Shown piece by piece: positions 15,046 through 22,800 of a DNA stretch of 23,951 bases. This stretch comes from Chitinophagaceae bacterium UBA4407 (GTDB lineage Bacteria > Bacteroidota > Bacteroidia > Chitinophagales > Chitinophagaceae): the NCBI GenBank assembly GCA_002390845.1, contig DGQT01000101.1:1-23951 (forward strand), given 5' to 3'. Position 1 is the first letter of the stretch; each line of letters begins with the position of its first letter. Under the pieces are notes generated by a model. It was given only the letters and a program-made list of their open reading frames with translations, was not told where the DNA came from and searched no databases. The position numbers were made by a program, and so were the translations under genes.

Positions 15046-15510
15046 ATGAAGAAGCTATTTTTAATTGTACCTGCATTTTTTGCAGTAATGGTATTAAAGG
15101 CCCAAACGGTTACTACCGCACAGGCTCAGCAAAATGATATTACCAAATTTGTAGAATTTAAAGAGTTGGATCACGATTTTGGTAAAATTCCTTTTGGTAA
15201 ACCTGCTGAATTTGATCTCGAATTAAAGAATATTTCAAAAGACTCTTTAAAGATCGAAAATGTTCAGGTGGGTTGCGGTTGTACCACGCCAAAATGGAGT
15301 GCCGGCCCTTATGCAGCAGGGGAAGCCTTTAAAATCGGCATTGGTTTTAATGGAGCAACAGATGGTGAATTTCACAAGGTTGTTACTGTATTTTTTTCTG
15401 GAGGTATAAGTCAGGTAATCAAATTCCATGGCCAAACCTACAAAACACCCGATAATGCGGCACCAGGAAATTCAGCAATAGAAAAAATGAAATCAGGATC
15501 AAATAAATAA
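15046..15510 (+). CDS. Exported DUF1573 protein (first of tandem pair)
   Basis: A 154-aa protein with a signal peptide (residues 1-20, ending LKAQ) and a DUF1573 domain at about 35-130. The domain has the family features FKELDHDFGKIPFG, FDLELKNIS and the Cys pair GCGCTTP at 76-82. DUF1573 has an immunoglobulin-like fold and is widespread in exported Bacteroidota proteins; its molecular role is unknown. It lies 18 bp before a second DUF1573 gene in the same direction, so the two are almost certainly an operon ended by the terminator at 15941. TACATTGA at 15025-15032 is a near match to the -7 box, 14 bp before the ATG. The gene is divergent from the E1 fusion. After the domain, the protein has a short Asn/Lys-rich tail without a membrane anchor or sorting domain. 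Confidence 0.88.
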   Translation: MKKLFLIVPAFFAVMVLKAQTVTTAQAQQNDITKFVEFKELDHDFGKIPFGKPAEFDLELKNISKDSLKIENVQVGCGCTTPKWSAGPYAAGEAFKIGIGFNGATDGEFHKVVTVFFSGGISQVIKFHGQTYKTPDNAAPGNSAIEKMKSGSNK

Positions 15511-15528
15511 CCATTTAAAAAAAATATC

Positions 15529-15921
15529 ATGAAAAAATTGTTAGCCGTTTTGGCATTAATCGCTGTAACACCCGCATTTGCACAAACAGCAAGTACTGCG
15601 CAAACAGCAAGCCCTGTTGCATTTAAGATTATGAAGTACTCTTTCGGAAAAGTTGAGCAAGGCAAACCTGTAACTACAGAGTTTAGCTTTACCAATAATT
15701 CCGACAAGCCTGTGATAATAGAAACAGCCACTGCAGGCTGCGGATGTACCAAACCTGAGTATTCAGAAGCCCCTATTTTAAAAGGTAAATCTTCAACCAT
15801 CAAGGTTACTTACAATGCAGCCAATATGGGTACTTTTACAAAAACAGTTACCGTAAAATTTGCCAACGTTGCTGAGCCCGTTGTACTCACCATTGAAGGC
15901 GAAGTAATCAAAAAAGACTAA
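15529..15921 (+). CDS. Exported DUF1573 protein (second of tandem pair)
   Basis: A 130-aa protein with a clean signal peptide MKKLLAVLALIAVTPAFAQ and one DUF1573 domain. Motifs are MKYSFGKVEQGKPVTTEF, FTNNSDKPV and GCGCTKPEY at 70-78, and the protein ends soon after the domain (EGEVIKKD). It is a paralogue of the preceding gene, sharing the order FGK-xx-xGKP...GCGCT, but it has diverged well beyond recent duplication. A short imperfect repeat (TAQTAS) follows the signal peptide. It is the last gene of the two-gene operon, 20 bp before a strong terminator. The role is unknown; it could be a small periplasmic or secreted adaptor. Confidence 0.9.
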   Translation: MKKLLAVLALIAVTPAFAQTASTAQTASPVAFKIMKYSFGKVEQGKPVTTEFSFTNNSDKPVIIETATAGCGCTKPEYSEAPILKGKSSTIKVTYNAANMGTFTKTVTVKFANVAEPVVLTIEGEVIKKD

Positions 15922-15940
15922 AGTATTTTAAACAGGTTTT

Positions 15941-15976
15941 AAAAAGGGATCATGGGCTGCCCATGATCCCTTTTTA
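15941..15976 (+). terminator. Strong Rho-independent terminator of the DUF1573 operon
   Basis: AAAAAGGGATCATGGG (15941-15956) pairs perfectly with CCCATGATCCCTTTTT (15960-15975) across a three-base loop. The A/T flanks make it able to work in both directions, but only plus-strand genes lie upstream. Confidence 0.95.
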
Positions 15977-15979
15977 TTT

Positions 15980-16029
15980 TATGTACCAGTCATAAGTACT
16001 TTGTGCATCGCCTGTTGCGTCGCACACTT
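15980..16029 (-). repeat. Interspersed repeat copy 7 (reverse)
   Basis: Plus-strand core GTTGCGTCGCACACTT (16014-16029) preceded by a degenerate tail complement TTTATGTACCAGTC (15979-15992). It sits just after the DUF1573 terminator. Confidence 0.65.
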
Positions 16030-16116
16030 CTTCGTTCAGGCCATTATTCACCTTTTGAAACAGCCCTTGCAATATATAAACAATTACATGCACTGCTTAA
16101 TTTCAGTATAGCAACA

Positions 16117-16124
16117 TACATTTG
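16117..16124 (+). promoter_or_regulatory. -7 promoter box of the DUF3467 gene
   Basis: TACATTTG, an exact TAnnTTTG match, ends 14 bp before the ATG at 16139. This predicts a short leader of about 10 bases. Confidence 0.55.
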
Positions 16125-16138
16125 TAAAAACATAAAAA

Positions 16139-16450
16139 ATGGCAGAGCAACAACCAAACGCGCAGCTCAATATAGAAATCAGTGAAGAAGTAGCAGAAGG
16201 CAGTTATGCCAACCTGGCAATCATAACACACAGCCATGCAGAATTTGTAATAGATTTTGTAAATGTAATGCCTGGTACACCCAAAAGCAAAGTAAAATCA
16301 AGGATCATCTTTACGCCTATGCACGCTAAACGTTTTATGCGTGCCATGCAGGAAAACATAGAACGATATGAAGTTGCCAATGGTAAAATACAAGACCTTG
16401 AACAAATAGAAATACCTATGAACTTTGGCGGTCCAACCGCCCAGGCATAA
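16139..16450 (+). CDS. DUF3467 family protein
   Basis: A 103-aa protein with the DUF3467 pattern: ISEEVAEGSYANLAIITHSH, EFVIDFVNVMPGTPKSKVKS and RIIFTPMHAKRFMRAMQENI, followed by a short acidic tail. There is no signal peptide or membrane segment, so it is cytoplasmic. The family is common in Bacteroidota and other bacteria, and its function is unknown to me. The ATG at 16139 is supported by the promoter box 14 bp upstream. The next plus-strand gene starts about 63 bp downstream, so a shared transcript is possible, although the products look unrelated. Confidence 0.9.
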   Translation: MAEQQPNAQLNIEISEEVAEGSYANLAIITHSHAEFVIDFVNVMPGTPKSKVKSRIIFTPMHAKRFMRAMQENIERYEVANGKIQDLEQIEIPMNFGGPTAQA

Positions 16451-16513
16451 AGAAATTTAGTTTATCATTTCCAGTTGGTTTATTGCTTCATTGCTTTTTT
16501 TAAAATAATTCCA

Positions 16514-17347
16514 ATGATAAAAAAATTGCTTGCCTGCTTCATAATTCTCACTGGAGTTTATTCAGTTAACGCTCAAAACTCCAATCCCGAAAAAGATTGG
16601 GAACTTTCTATACAACTATGGACCTTCAATACATCTTCCTTTTACACTGCCATTAAAAAAGCTGACAGTTGTAAAATAAAATATGTAGAAGCCTTTCCTG
16701 GTCAGCCTTTGCAGGACGGGGCACCCTCTGTTTTTGGCCCATCAATGACAGCTGATGAAAGAAAGGCACTAAAAGAATTTTTACATAAAAAAGGCATCAG
16801 CATTGCAGCAATTGGAGTAGTAACTGCCAATTCAACAAAAGACTGGAAAACCTATTTTGAGTTTGCTGCCGATATGAAAATCCCCATTATTACTGCTGAA
16901 CCGGATCGCAACCAACTCAACGATGTTAACCGCCTTGCCGCTACTTATGGTGTTAAAGTTGCTATTCACGACCATCCAATTCCAGATATTTACTGGCACC
17001 CTGATTCTGTTTTACTTGCAATAAAAGGCCGGCCGAATATTGGTGTTTGTGCCGATATTGGTCACTGGGTTCGCAATGGATTAAATGTAGTGGACTGCCT
17101 GAAAAAATGCAACGGCAAAATAATCATACTTCATTTAAAAGATGTTGCAGATTTTGGCAATACACAGGCTCCTGATGTTTTATTGGGCGATGGTGTTTGT
17201 AATATTCCTGTTGTATTGGAAGAACTAAAGAAGCAAAATTTCAAAGGCACCTTTTCTATTGAATATGAAGAGCACCCCAATAGCAACATGAAAGATGTGA
17301 AGCAGTATGTTCAATATTTTTATGAGCAGGTGGAGCGGTTGAAGTGA
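16514..17347 (+). CDS. Exported sugar phosphate isomerase/epimerase-like TIM barrel
   Basis: A 277-aa protein from the ATG at 16514, with signal peptide MIKKLLACFIILTGVYSVNA. The mature part is a xylose-isomerase-like (AP endonuclease 2 family) TIM barrel. Likely metal ligands and catalytic residues are E129 (ITAEPD), H152/H154 (AIHDHP), D181 and H184 (CADIGHW), H207 (LHLKD) and E250 (SIEYEEH). Proteins of this type act on free sugars or keto-sugars in the periplasm rather than on sugar phosphates, despite the family name. It lies 170 bp upstream of a Tat-exported Gfo/Idh/MocA oxidoreductase, and such pairs recur in Bacteroidota carbohydrate loci, suggesting consecutive steps. The frame opens at TTG 16475, but the ATG places the signal peptide correctly. 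The substrate cannot be named. Confidence 0.87.
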   Translation: MIKKLLACFIILTGVYSVNAQNSNPEKDWELSIQLWTFNTSSFYTAIKKADSCKIKYVEAFPGQPLQDGAPSVFGPSMTADERKALKEFLHKKGISIAAIGVVTANSTKDWKTYFEFAADMKIPIITAEPDRNQLNDVNRLAATYGVKVAIHDHPIPDIYWHPDSVLLAIKGRPNIGVCADIGHWVRNGLNVVDCLKKCNGKIIILHLKDVADFGNTQAPDVLLGDGVCNIPVVLEELKKQNFKGTFSIEYEEHPNSNMKDVKQYVQYFYEQVERLK

Positions 17348-17422
17348 GGAAGATTTGTTGAGGAGTTGATAAGATGAACGGTTGAAATGTTGCATGTGTA
17401 TTTTGCTGAAATCAATTACGGA

Positions 17423-17480
17423 CGTTCAAGAGTGCGACGCAAGAGAAGCTTAATAGAACTACATAAGCCTGGTTCAAAAA
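17423..17480 (+). repeat. Interspersed repeat copy 8
   Basis: Core CGTTCAAGAGTGCGACGCAA (17423-17442), then GAAGCTTAATAGAACT, and tail GCCTGGTTCAAAAA (17467-17480), one of the best-preserved full copies. It ends 37 bp before the Gfo/Idh start. A few GTTGA units precede it (17358-17385). Confidence 0.8.
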
Positions 17481-17517
17481 GTGTCTTTCTGTAATAACAT
17501 ACAAACTATAAACAAAT

Positions 17518-18906
17518 ATGAGCAACCGCAGAAATTTTATAAAACAACTTGGTGGCAGTGCCGCACTGCTTACAGCCGGATCGCTGAAAAGTTTTGCTGC
17601 ACAGGAAAAAGAAGAACAGCGCATACTTGCATGGAGTAAAAAATATTCAGCAAACGATAAGATAAGGATCGCTGTAATTGGAATGGGCATTATGGGTTAT
17701 AACGATCTGGCAACTGCAATGAAAATTCCGGGTGTTGAATTGGTTGGGTGCTGCGATTTATACGATGGAAGACTTGAGCATGCAAAAGAAATTTATGGCA
17801 GCAATATTGTTACCACCCGCCATTATGAAGAATTACTTGAGCGAAAAGATATTGATGCTGTGATTGTTGCTACCAGCGATAACTGGCATAGCCGCATTTC
17901 AATAGAGGCGATGAAAAAAGGTAAAGCAGTATACAGCGAAAAGCCCATAGTACACCAATTTGGCCAGGGGTGGGATGTAATCAATGCGCAGAAAGAAACC
18001 GGCAAAACCATGCAGGTGGGTAGCCAGGGCATTAGTGGAATTGATTATGCAAAAGCAAAAGAAATGTACCAGGCGGGTGATATTGGTGTAATTAATTCTG
18101 TAGAAGCGGTTACCAACAGGCAGAGTGCTTTGGGTGCATGGCAATATACGATTCCGCTGGATTCTTCGGCGCAAAGTGTTGACTGGGAACGTTACCAAAT
18201 GCACCAGAAAAACAAGACTGCTTATGATGAAAATAAATTTTTCCGCTGGCGCAATTACCGCGATTTTGGAACAGGAGTAGCAGGCGATCTGTTCGTGCAT
18301 TTGCTTACCGGGTTGCATTATATCATTGGTTCAAAAGGCCCTTCAAAAATATATTCTATTGGCGGACTTACATACTGGAAAGATGGACGAGATACTCCGG
18401 ATGTAATGACTTCCATACTGGAATACCCGGAGTGTAAAGAGCATGCGGCATTCCAGGTGGCACTGCGTGTAAATTTTGTAAGCGGCGAAGGCGATCATAG
18501 CTATACAAGGATCACCGGCAGCGAAGGTTCGCTTGAAATGGGTTGGGATGGTTTTACCATAAAACGCAACAAAATGCCGAAAGCTCCCGGTATTGGGGGA
18601 TGGGATTCTTTTGATACTTACCCCAAAGCCATGCAACAAAAATTAATGGATGCTTATAACAAAAGATATTCAAAGGCCGATCAGGAAATTCCAAAACTCA
18701 GTGATATTACTTATAAAACTCCTGATGGGTACGATTCGCATGCAGATCATTTCGCCAACTTTTTTAATGGTGTTCGCACGGGTTCACCGGTAATAGAACC
18801 ACCAGTATTTGCCTTTCGTGCAGCCGCACCTTGCCTGGCCTGCAACGAAAGTTACTTTCAAAATAAAGTGATTGGCTGGGATGCCGAAAATATGAAAGTG
18901 CTGTAA
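17518..18906 (+). CDS. Tat-exported Gfo/Idh/MocA family oxidoreductase
   Basis: A 462-aa NAD(P)-dependent oxidoreductase. The N terminus MSNRRNFIKQLGGSAALLTA is a twin-arginine signal (RR at 4-5, F7), which would export the folded, cofactor-loaded enzyme. The Rossmann fold shows IAVIGMGIMGYNDLA with GMGIMG at 55-60, CCDLYDGR at 78-85, and EKPIVHQ at 141-147, where the EKP motif holds the catalytic Lys142. The larger C-terminal alpha/beta domain includes FFRWRNYRDFGTGVAGDLFVH and ends near WDAENMKVL. Typical chemistry is reversible oxidation of a sugar hydroxyl, often at C3, with bound cofactor. The upstream exported isomerase-like gene suggests a shared sugar pathway in the periplasm. Length is normal for Bacteroidota Tat-type members. 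A bidirectional terminator lies about 90 bp downstream. Confidence 0.92.
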   Translation: MSNRRNFIKQLGGSAALLTAGSLKSFAAQEKEEQRILAWSKKYSANDKIRIAVIGMGIMGYNDLATAMKIPGVELVGCCDLYDGRLEHAKEIYGSNIVTTRHYEELLERKDIDAVIVATSDNWHSRISIEAMKKGKAVYSEKPIVHQFGQGWDVINAQKETGKTMQVGSQGISGIDYAKAKEMYQAGDIGVINSVEAVTNRQSALGAWQYTIPLDSSAQSVDWERYQMHQKNKTAYDENKFFRWRNYRDFGTGVAGDLFVHLLTGLHYIIGSKGPSKIYSIGGLTYWKDGRDTPDVMTSILEYPECKEHAAFQVALRVNFVSGEGDHSYTRITGSEGSLEMGWDGFTIKRNKMPKAPGIGGWDSFDTYPKAMQQKLMDAYNKRYSKADQEIPKLSDITYKTPDGYDSHADHFANFFNGVRTGSPVIEPPVFAFRAAAPCLACNESYFQNKVIGWDAENMKVL

Positions 18907-18994
18907 ACCCAATGCTCTGGTTCGAATTTTTCGGTCATTCACTTAGGCTGTTGTATGCTGCGAAATTTATGAATTTCCAGTTTAGAAAAAGCAT

Positions 18995-19025
18995 AAAAAA
19001 AGAGCCGGGAACGGCTCTTTTTAAT
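18995..19025. terminator. Bidirectional terminator between Gfo/Idh and RRM genes
   Basis: AGAGCCG (19001-19007) pairs with CGGCTCT (19012-19018) over a four-base loop. The stem has an A-run on the left and a T-run on the right, so it can terminate both the plus-strand Gfo/Idh gene and the minus-strand RRM gene that converge here. Confidence 0.88.
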
Positions 19026-19042
19026 ACAGTTATATCAGCTAA

Positions 19043-19351
19043 CTACCATCTTTTATTATCTGATCTGCCACGGTTGAATGAACCACCGCCGCCGCTGCCG
19101 CCTCTGTCAGTTTTTTCCCTGGCTACAGAAACAGACATTGCCCTGCCTTCAACTTCTTTTCCGTTGAGCGCCTGCATTGCTTCTTTACCATTTTCATCAG
19201 ACGGCATTTCAACAAATCCAAAGCCACGTGATCTGTTGGTTTCTCTGTCCATAATAATTTTGGCAGAGGATACTTCACCATATTTTGCAAACATGGCTTT
19301 TAAGTCTTCTTCACTTGTGTGAAAACTTAAATTCGAAACATAAATGTTCAT
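19043..19351 (-). CDS. Small RRM-domain RNA-binding protein
   Basis: A 102-aa protein with one RNA recognition motif (about 1-80). RNP2 is IYVSNL (3-8) and RNP1 is RGFGFVEM (42-49), with the aromatic residues needed for RNA stacking present. A Gly/Arg/Ser-rich tail (RGGSGGGGSFNRGRSDNKRW) follows, as in cyanobacterial and Bacteroidota RRM proteins. It probably binds single-stranded RNA and may affect mRNA stability or translation; specific targets are not known. It has no signal peptide. A rather long A/T-rich region precedes it, without a clear -7 box; the T- and A-rich leader just before the ATG could itself be regulatory, as is common for such genes. Confidence 0.93.
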   Translation of the reverse strand: MNIYVSNLSFHTSEEDLKAMFAKYGEVSSAKIIMDRETNRSRGFGFVEMPSDENGKEAMQALNGKEVEGRAMSVSVAREKTDRGGSGGGGSFNRGRSDNKRW

Positions 19352-19582
19352 AAATCAATAATTAAATAAAAATAAATAATAAAATACCTGTGATTTAAGC
19401 AGAAAAGCTGAAAGTAAAGACGAGTAAAATGTTACGGGAAATAAAGTAAGATTTATACGAATCAAATACTGTGAGACTTGCAGAGCTTATTTTCACTGGG
19501 TGAAGATATATATTTAATATTTAGAGAACTGAAATATTATTTTAAAATACACCTTCAAAATTTCTTTACCTGGGTATCTTTA

Positions 19583-19640
19583 TTTTTTTTGAAGCCATCA
19601 TTTGTACTTCGTGGCAGCATTGTTGCGTCGCATTACGTTC
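19583..19640 (-). repeat. Interspersed repeat copy 9 (reverse)
   Basis: Plus-strand core TGTTGCGTCGCATTACGTTC (19621-19640). On the minus strand the core is followed by AATGCTGCCACGAAG, close to the variant-head module of the 905 copy, and then GATGGCTTCAAAAA as tail. This copy links the two head types. Confidence 0.7.
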
Positions 19641-19742
19641 ATCTGCAACGCATTGATGAAGCTTTTACCGAAGCGGAAATTTGAAATGCGTGGGGTTTGA
19701 TAACAGGTAAAGTTTTGGCACAATGCCGCATATTGGTACAAG

Positions 19743-19790
19743 CGTACAAGTGAGTGACACAACCGGAGCTTAATAGTAGCAATACAGTTT
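19743..19790 (+). repeat. Interspersed repeat copy 10
   Basis: Core GTACAAGTGAGTGACACAAC (19744-19763), then GGAGCTTAATAGTAGC as in copies 4 and 8; the tail is eroded. It pairs head to head with copy 9 across about 100 bp. Confidence 0.7.
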
Positions 19791-19833
19791 AGTAAAAAAT
19801 CAAAAAAGAATTCACAAATAAAATAAGCGGCAT

Positions 19834-19856
19834 AAAAAACCCTGCTTTATGCAGGG
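19834..19856 (-). terminator. Rho-independent terminator of the DUF2723 gene
   Basis: On the minus strand the stem CCCTGC / GCAGGG (19840-19845 with 19851-19856) has a five-base loop and is followed by a T-run (complement of 19834-19839), about 26 bp beyond the stop codon. Confidence 0.85.
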
Positions 19857-19881
19857 CCCTTTTATGCTGTATTTTTTGAAA

Positions 19882-22800
19882 CTACTTTTTAAGTGTGTCT
19901 GCAGGAATTGCATTAGAATCGTTACCAATAATGCCGTTTTCAACGGCGGCAGGTTTAGGAGCCGCAAACGCTTTTTCAATCTGGTCTAACTGCGATAAGA
20001 GCTGCGCAGCGTTTGATTTTTCATAACTCATATTATCCGCTTTAGTATCCGTAAGTGCATCGTAGTAACGCATTTGCTGCTGAAGGTCTTTTTTAACTGA
20101 AGCCAGTACTTTAGCAGCAAGTTGTGGGTCTTCGGCGCGGTAGCAGGCTTCAAGAAATGCCATAGATGTTTTGTTGTAATCGTTATAACGGGAAACCATT
20201 CCATAGGGCATGTTTTCCTGCAGAATCATTTTGTCTGTGCGTTCAAGCACTTTACGTGCCTCTTCTTTTCTTCCTTTAAAAATAAGGTCGAAAGAAAGAT
20301 CAATATCTGCTTTTCGTATATCGTTCAAATGCCTGCGGTTTTCCTCATCGTAATAAACGCCTTTTATGTTGGCATTACCAAAACTCCACTTGTTAGGATC
20401 CATAACCAGCTTATACATCCAGTCTGTATTTACATTTGAATTTTCAACTGGTACCAGCCTGTAAGACATACCGTCTCTTCTAAGAAAATTGCCAAAACCC
20501 AGTTCACCATACTGCATGGTAAAATAAATGGGGCGTTTCCACTTATTAGCCGCAATAATGTTGAGCATTGCAAGGTCGTTCTTCATAATCAGGTTCTTGT
20601 TGGGAAGATCAAACCGCATTTCGCTTACAACGCTATCGTTAGCATTTACAGTACCATTTGATCTTACAAGATTAAGATCAACAGGTACAGAAACTTTATG
20701 AACCGGAAATGTATTTATAACGTCATCGCCGCGGCTTAAAACTCTTGAAGGGTCATCGCTGCCTACATAATTTCTCATCATACCATACAGGTCGTAATAA
20801 GTGTTATCCGGGAATTGGGCCTGCGGCTGGTACTGAATATAATCTCTTTTGCGGCCTTGTATTTGCTCGGGTGACCAAATTACATCAATGGAATCACTAT
20901 TGTTTACTTTATACCGCAACTGGTTTATGTACCAGTCAATGCCAAGCAAACTGGTATTGATTACCCTTATATCGGGTCGAATGCCTTCCACTTCCTGTGC
21001 ATACCATAAAGGGTATGTGTCGTTATCGCCAAAGCTGAACAGAATTGCATTTGGTGCACAGCTTTCTAAATAATCTTTAGCCATATCACGGGGCAGTTGC
21101 TTTTTACTGCGATCGTGATCATCCCACTCCTGGGCCCCCATCAATATTGGTACAAACAGTGCCAGAACAAAAGCTGTAACGGTAATTGTTTGCGGACTTT
21201 TAAGGTATTTGAGTAAATAAGGAACTCCGCCGGCAACTGCTGCAAGCAGCACAAAAAAACCGATACCGGCTGTAAAACCTGCAGCTCCGCCATAGCCCGA
21301 AATAAGAATAGAAAACATAAATACAAAACCGATCGCTGCTCCCCCAATAAGTATATCCTTAAGCAACTTCACATTCCATTTAGACGCCAGTTCAACAAAA
21401 TAAGGCACCGCCAAGCCAATCCATACTGCAAATGCATAAAAAGATCCAACGTATGCGTAATCACGTTCACGTGGCTGCTGACCAGCCTGATTAAGATATA
21501 TTACAATAGCAAAACCAGTAAATATGAATAAGAGTAGATTAATAAGCGCATCATCGCCTCTCTTTCGGAAATGGTAAAACAAGCCAATGAGCCCCAGAAT
21601 AAAAGGCAGCATGAATAAAACATTATGAGCTTTACTATCCTTTAAGCTGTCCGGCATCATTGATTGGTCACCGTACATGGCATTGTCAATAATTGGTATT
21701 CCTGTAATCCAGTTCCCGTCCCTGACATTGCCTGCAAACACACCCTGTATGTCATCCTGTTTACCGCTGAAATTCCACATGAAATAACGGATATACATGA
21801 AATAAGTCTGGTAACTGATAAAGAATTTCAGGTTATCACCAAATGTTGGGGCGCGTTCATATTTGCCATCCTGGGTTTTGCCAATTCCCATAAAAACGGC
21901 GTAATAATCTGCATGCCCCTGGTCATTACTCGCATCCCACATACGGGGGAAAACCATTTTATCCTCCGGCATATAAACGTAGCCGATGTCTTTGCCGTTA
22001 TCAATATATTTGTCTTTACCCTTTTCGTATTTAGTGGTTCCTTCTTTATAGTCGGCAGGGTCGGCAGTAAATTTCTGGCCATATAAAATAGGGAAATCAC
22101 CATACTGGTCGCGGCTCAGGTAACCAACAAGGCTTTGGGGATTGTCCACATTGTACATATCCACCGAAGGATCTGCATTACTGCGTATCATGGTAGTTAC
22201 ATATGTACTGTAACCAATCAAAGTAAATGCAATACACCAAAGCGCCAGGCGCAGGTAAGGCCAGCTTTTTTTAACTGCGAATCTTAAACCAAGCCAGATG
22301 CAAGCTGCAAAAAGTATAAAAAAGAAAATAAAACCAGAGAAGAATGGTAAGCCTAAATCGTTTACAAAGAAAATGTCAAACTTGCCAGCTCCTTTTATAG
22401 AATATTGAATAATCCCAATTTGAACAATGCCTACTAAAATAAAACTGAATACTATAAAAATGTAAGCACCACCGTATATATCTTTTTTGTTTTTATTAAT
22501 GCCCTCTGCAAGGTACAAAAACGCAATTCCCAGGATAGTTGCAAGTATCATTAACCCCGACATTGTACCGTCCATAGGAATTCCCCTGTCGGCGTTTGCT
22601 TCAGCATTTGCACCCGCAAGGGCAAGAAAAAAACCAAGAATGCCACCAACTGATACCAGCCATATAAAATATTTGCGAATTAAAGCGTAGTTAAAAGAAT
22701 TTCTTCTTCTGAAATAGTACGCCATAACAATTGCAGGTATGCAAAGCAAACACAACAGGTGCACCCCGATTGAAAGGCCGATCATGAAGAAAATAAAAAT

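Larger units (their letters stand above)
19352..19881. other. Intergenic region between RRM and DUF2723 genes
   Basis: A 530-bp gap. It contains the probable leader and promoter of the RRM gene (19352-19480, A/T-rich), two repeat copies in head-to-head order (19583-19640 and 19743-19790), about 100 bp between them without recognisable coding, and the DUF2723 terminator at 19834-19856. An open frame at 19478-19684 overlaps a repeat and has no family resemblance, so I do not call it a gene. Confidence 0.6.

Noticed and set aside
16003..16185. 60-aa frame starting near repeat copy 7
   Set aside because: It begins inside the repeat and overlaps the DUF3467 start in another frame.
18912..19322. 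136-aa plus-strand frame opposite the RRM gene
   Set aside because: It is antisense to a clear RRM protein and crosses the bidirectional terminator; the Pro-rich stretch is the complement of the Gly-rich tail.
19478..19684. 68-aa open frame in the gap between the RRM and DUF2723 genes
   Set aside because: Its C-terminal part is translated repeat copy 9; composition is A/T-driven and it has no start context or family resemblance.
3811..19790. Interspersed repeats as a CRISPR array
   Set aside because: Copies are kilobases apart, on both strands, with no regular spacers and no cas genes.
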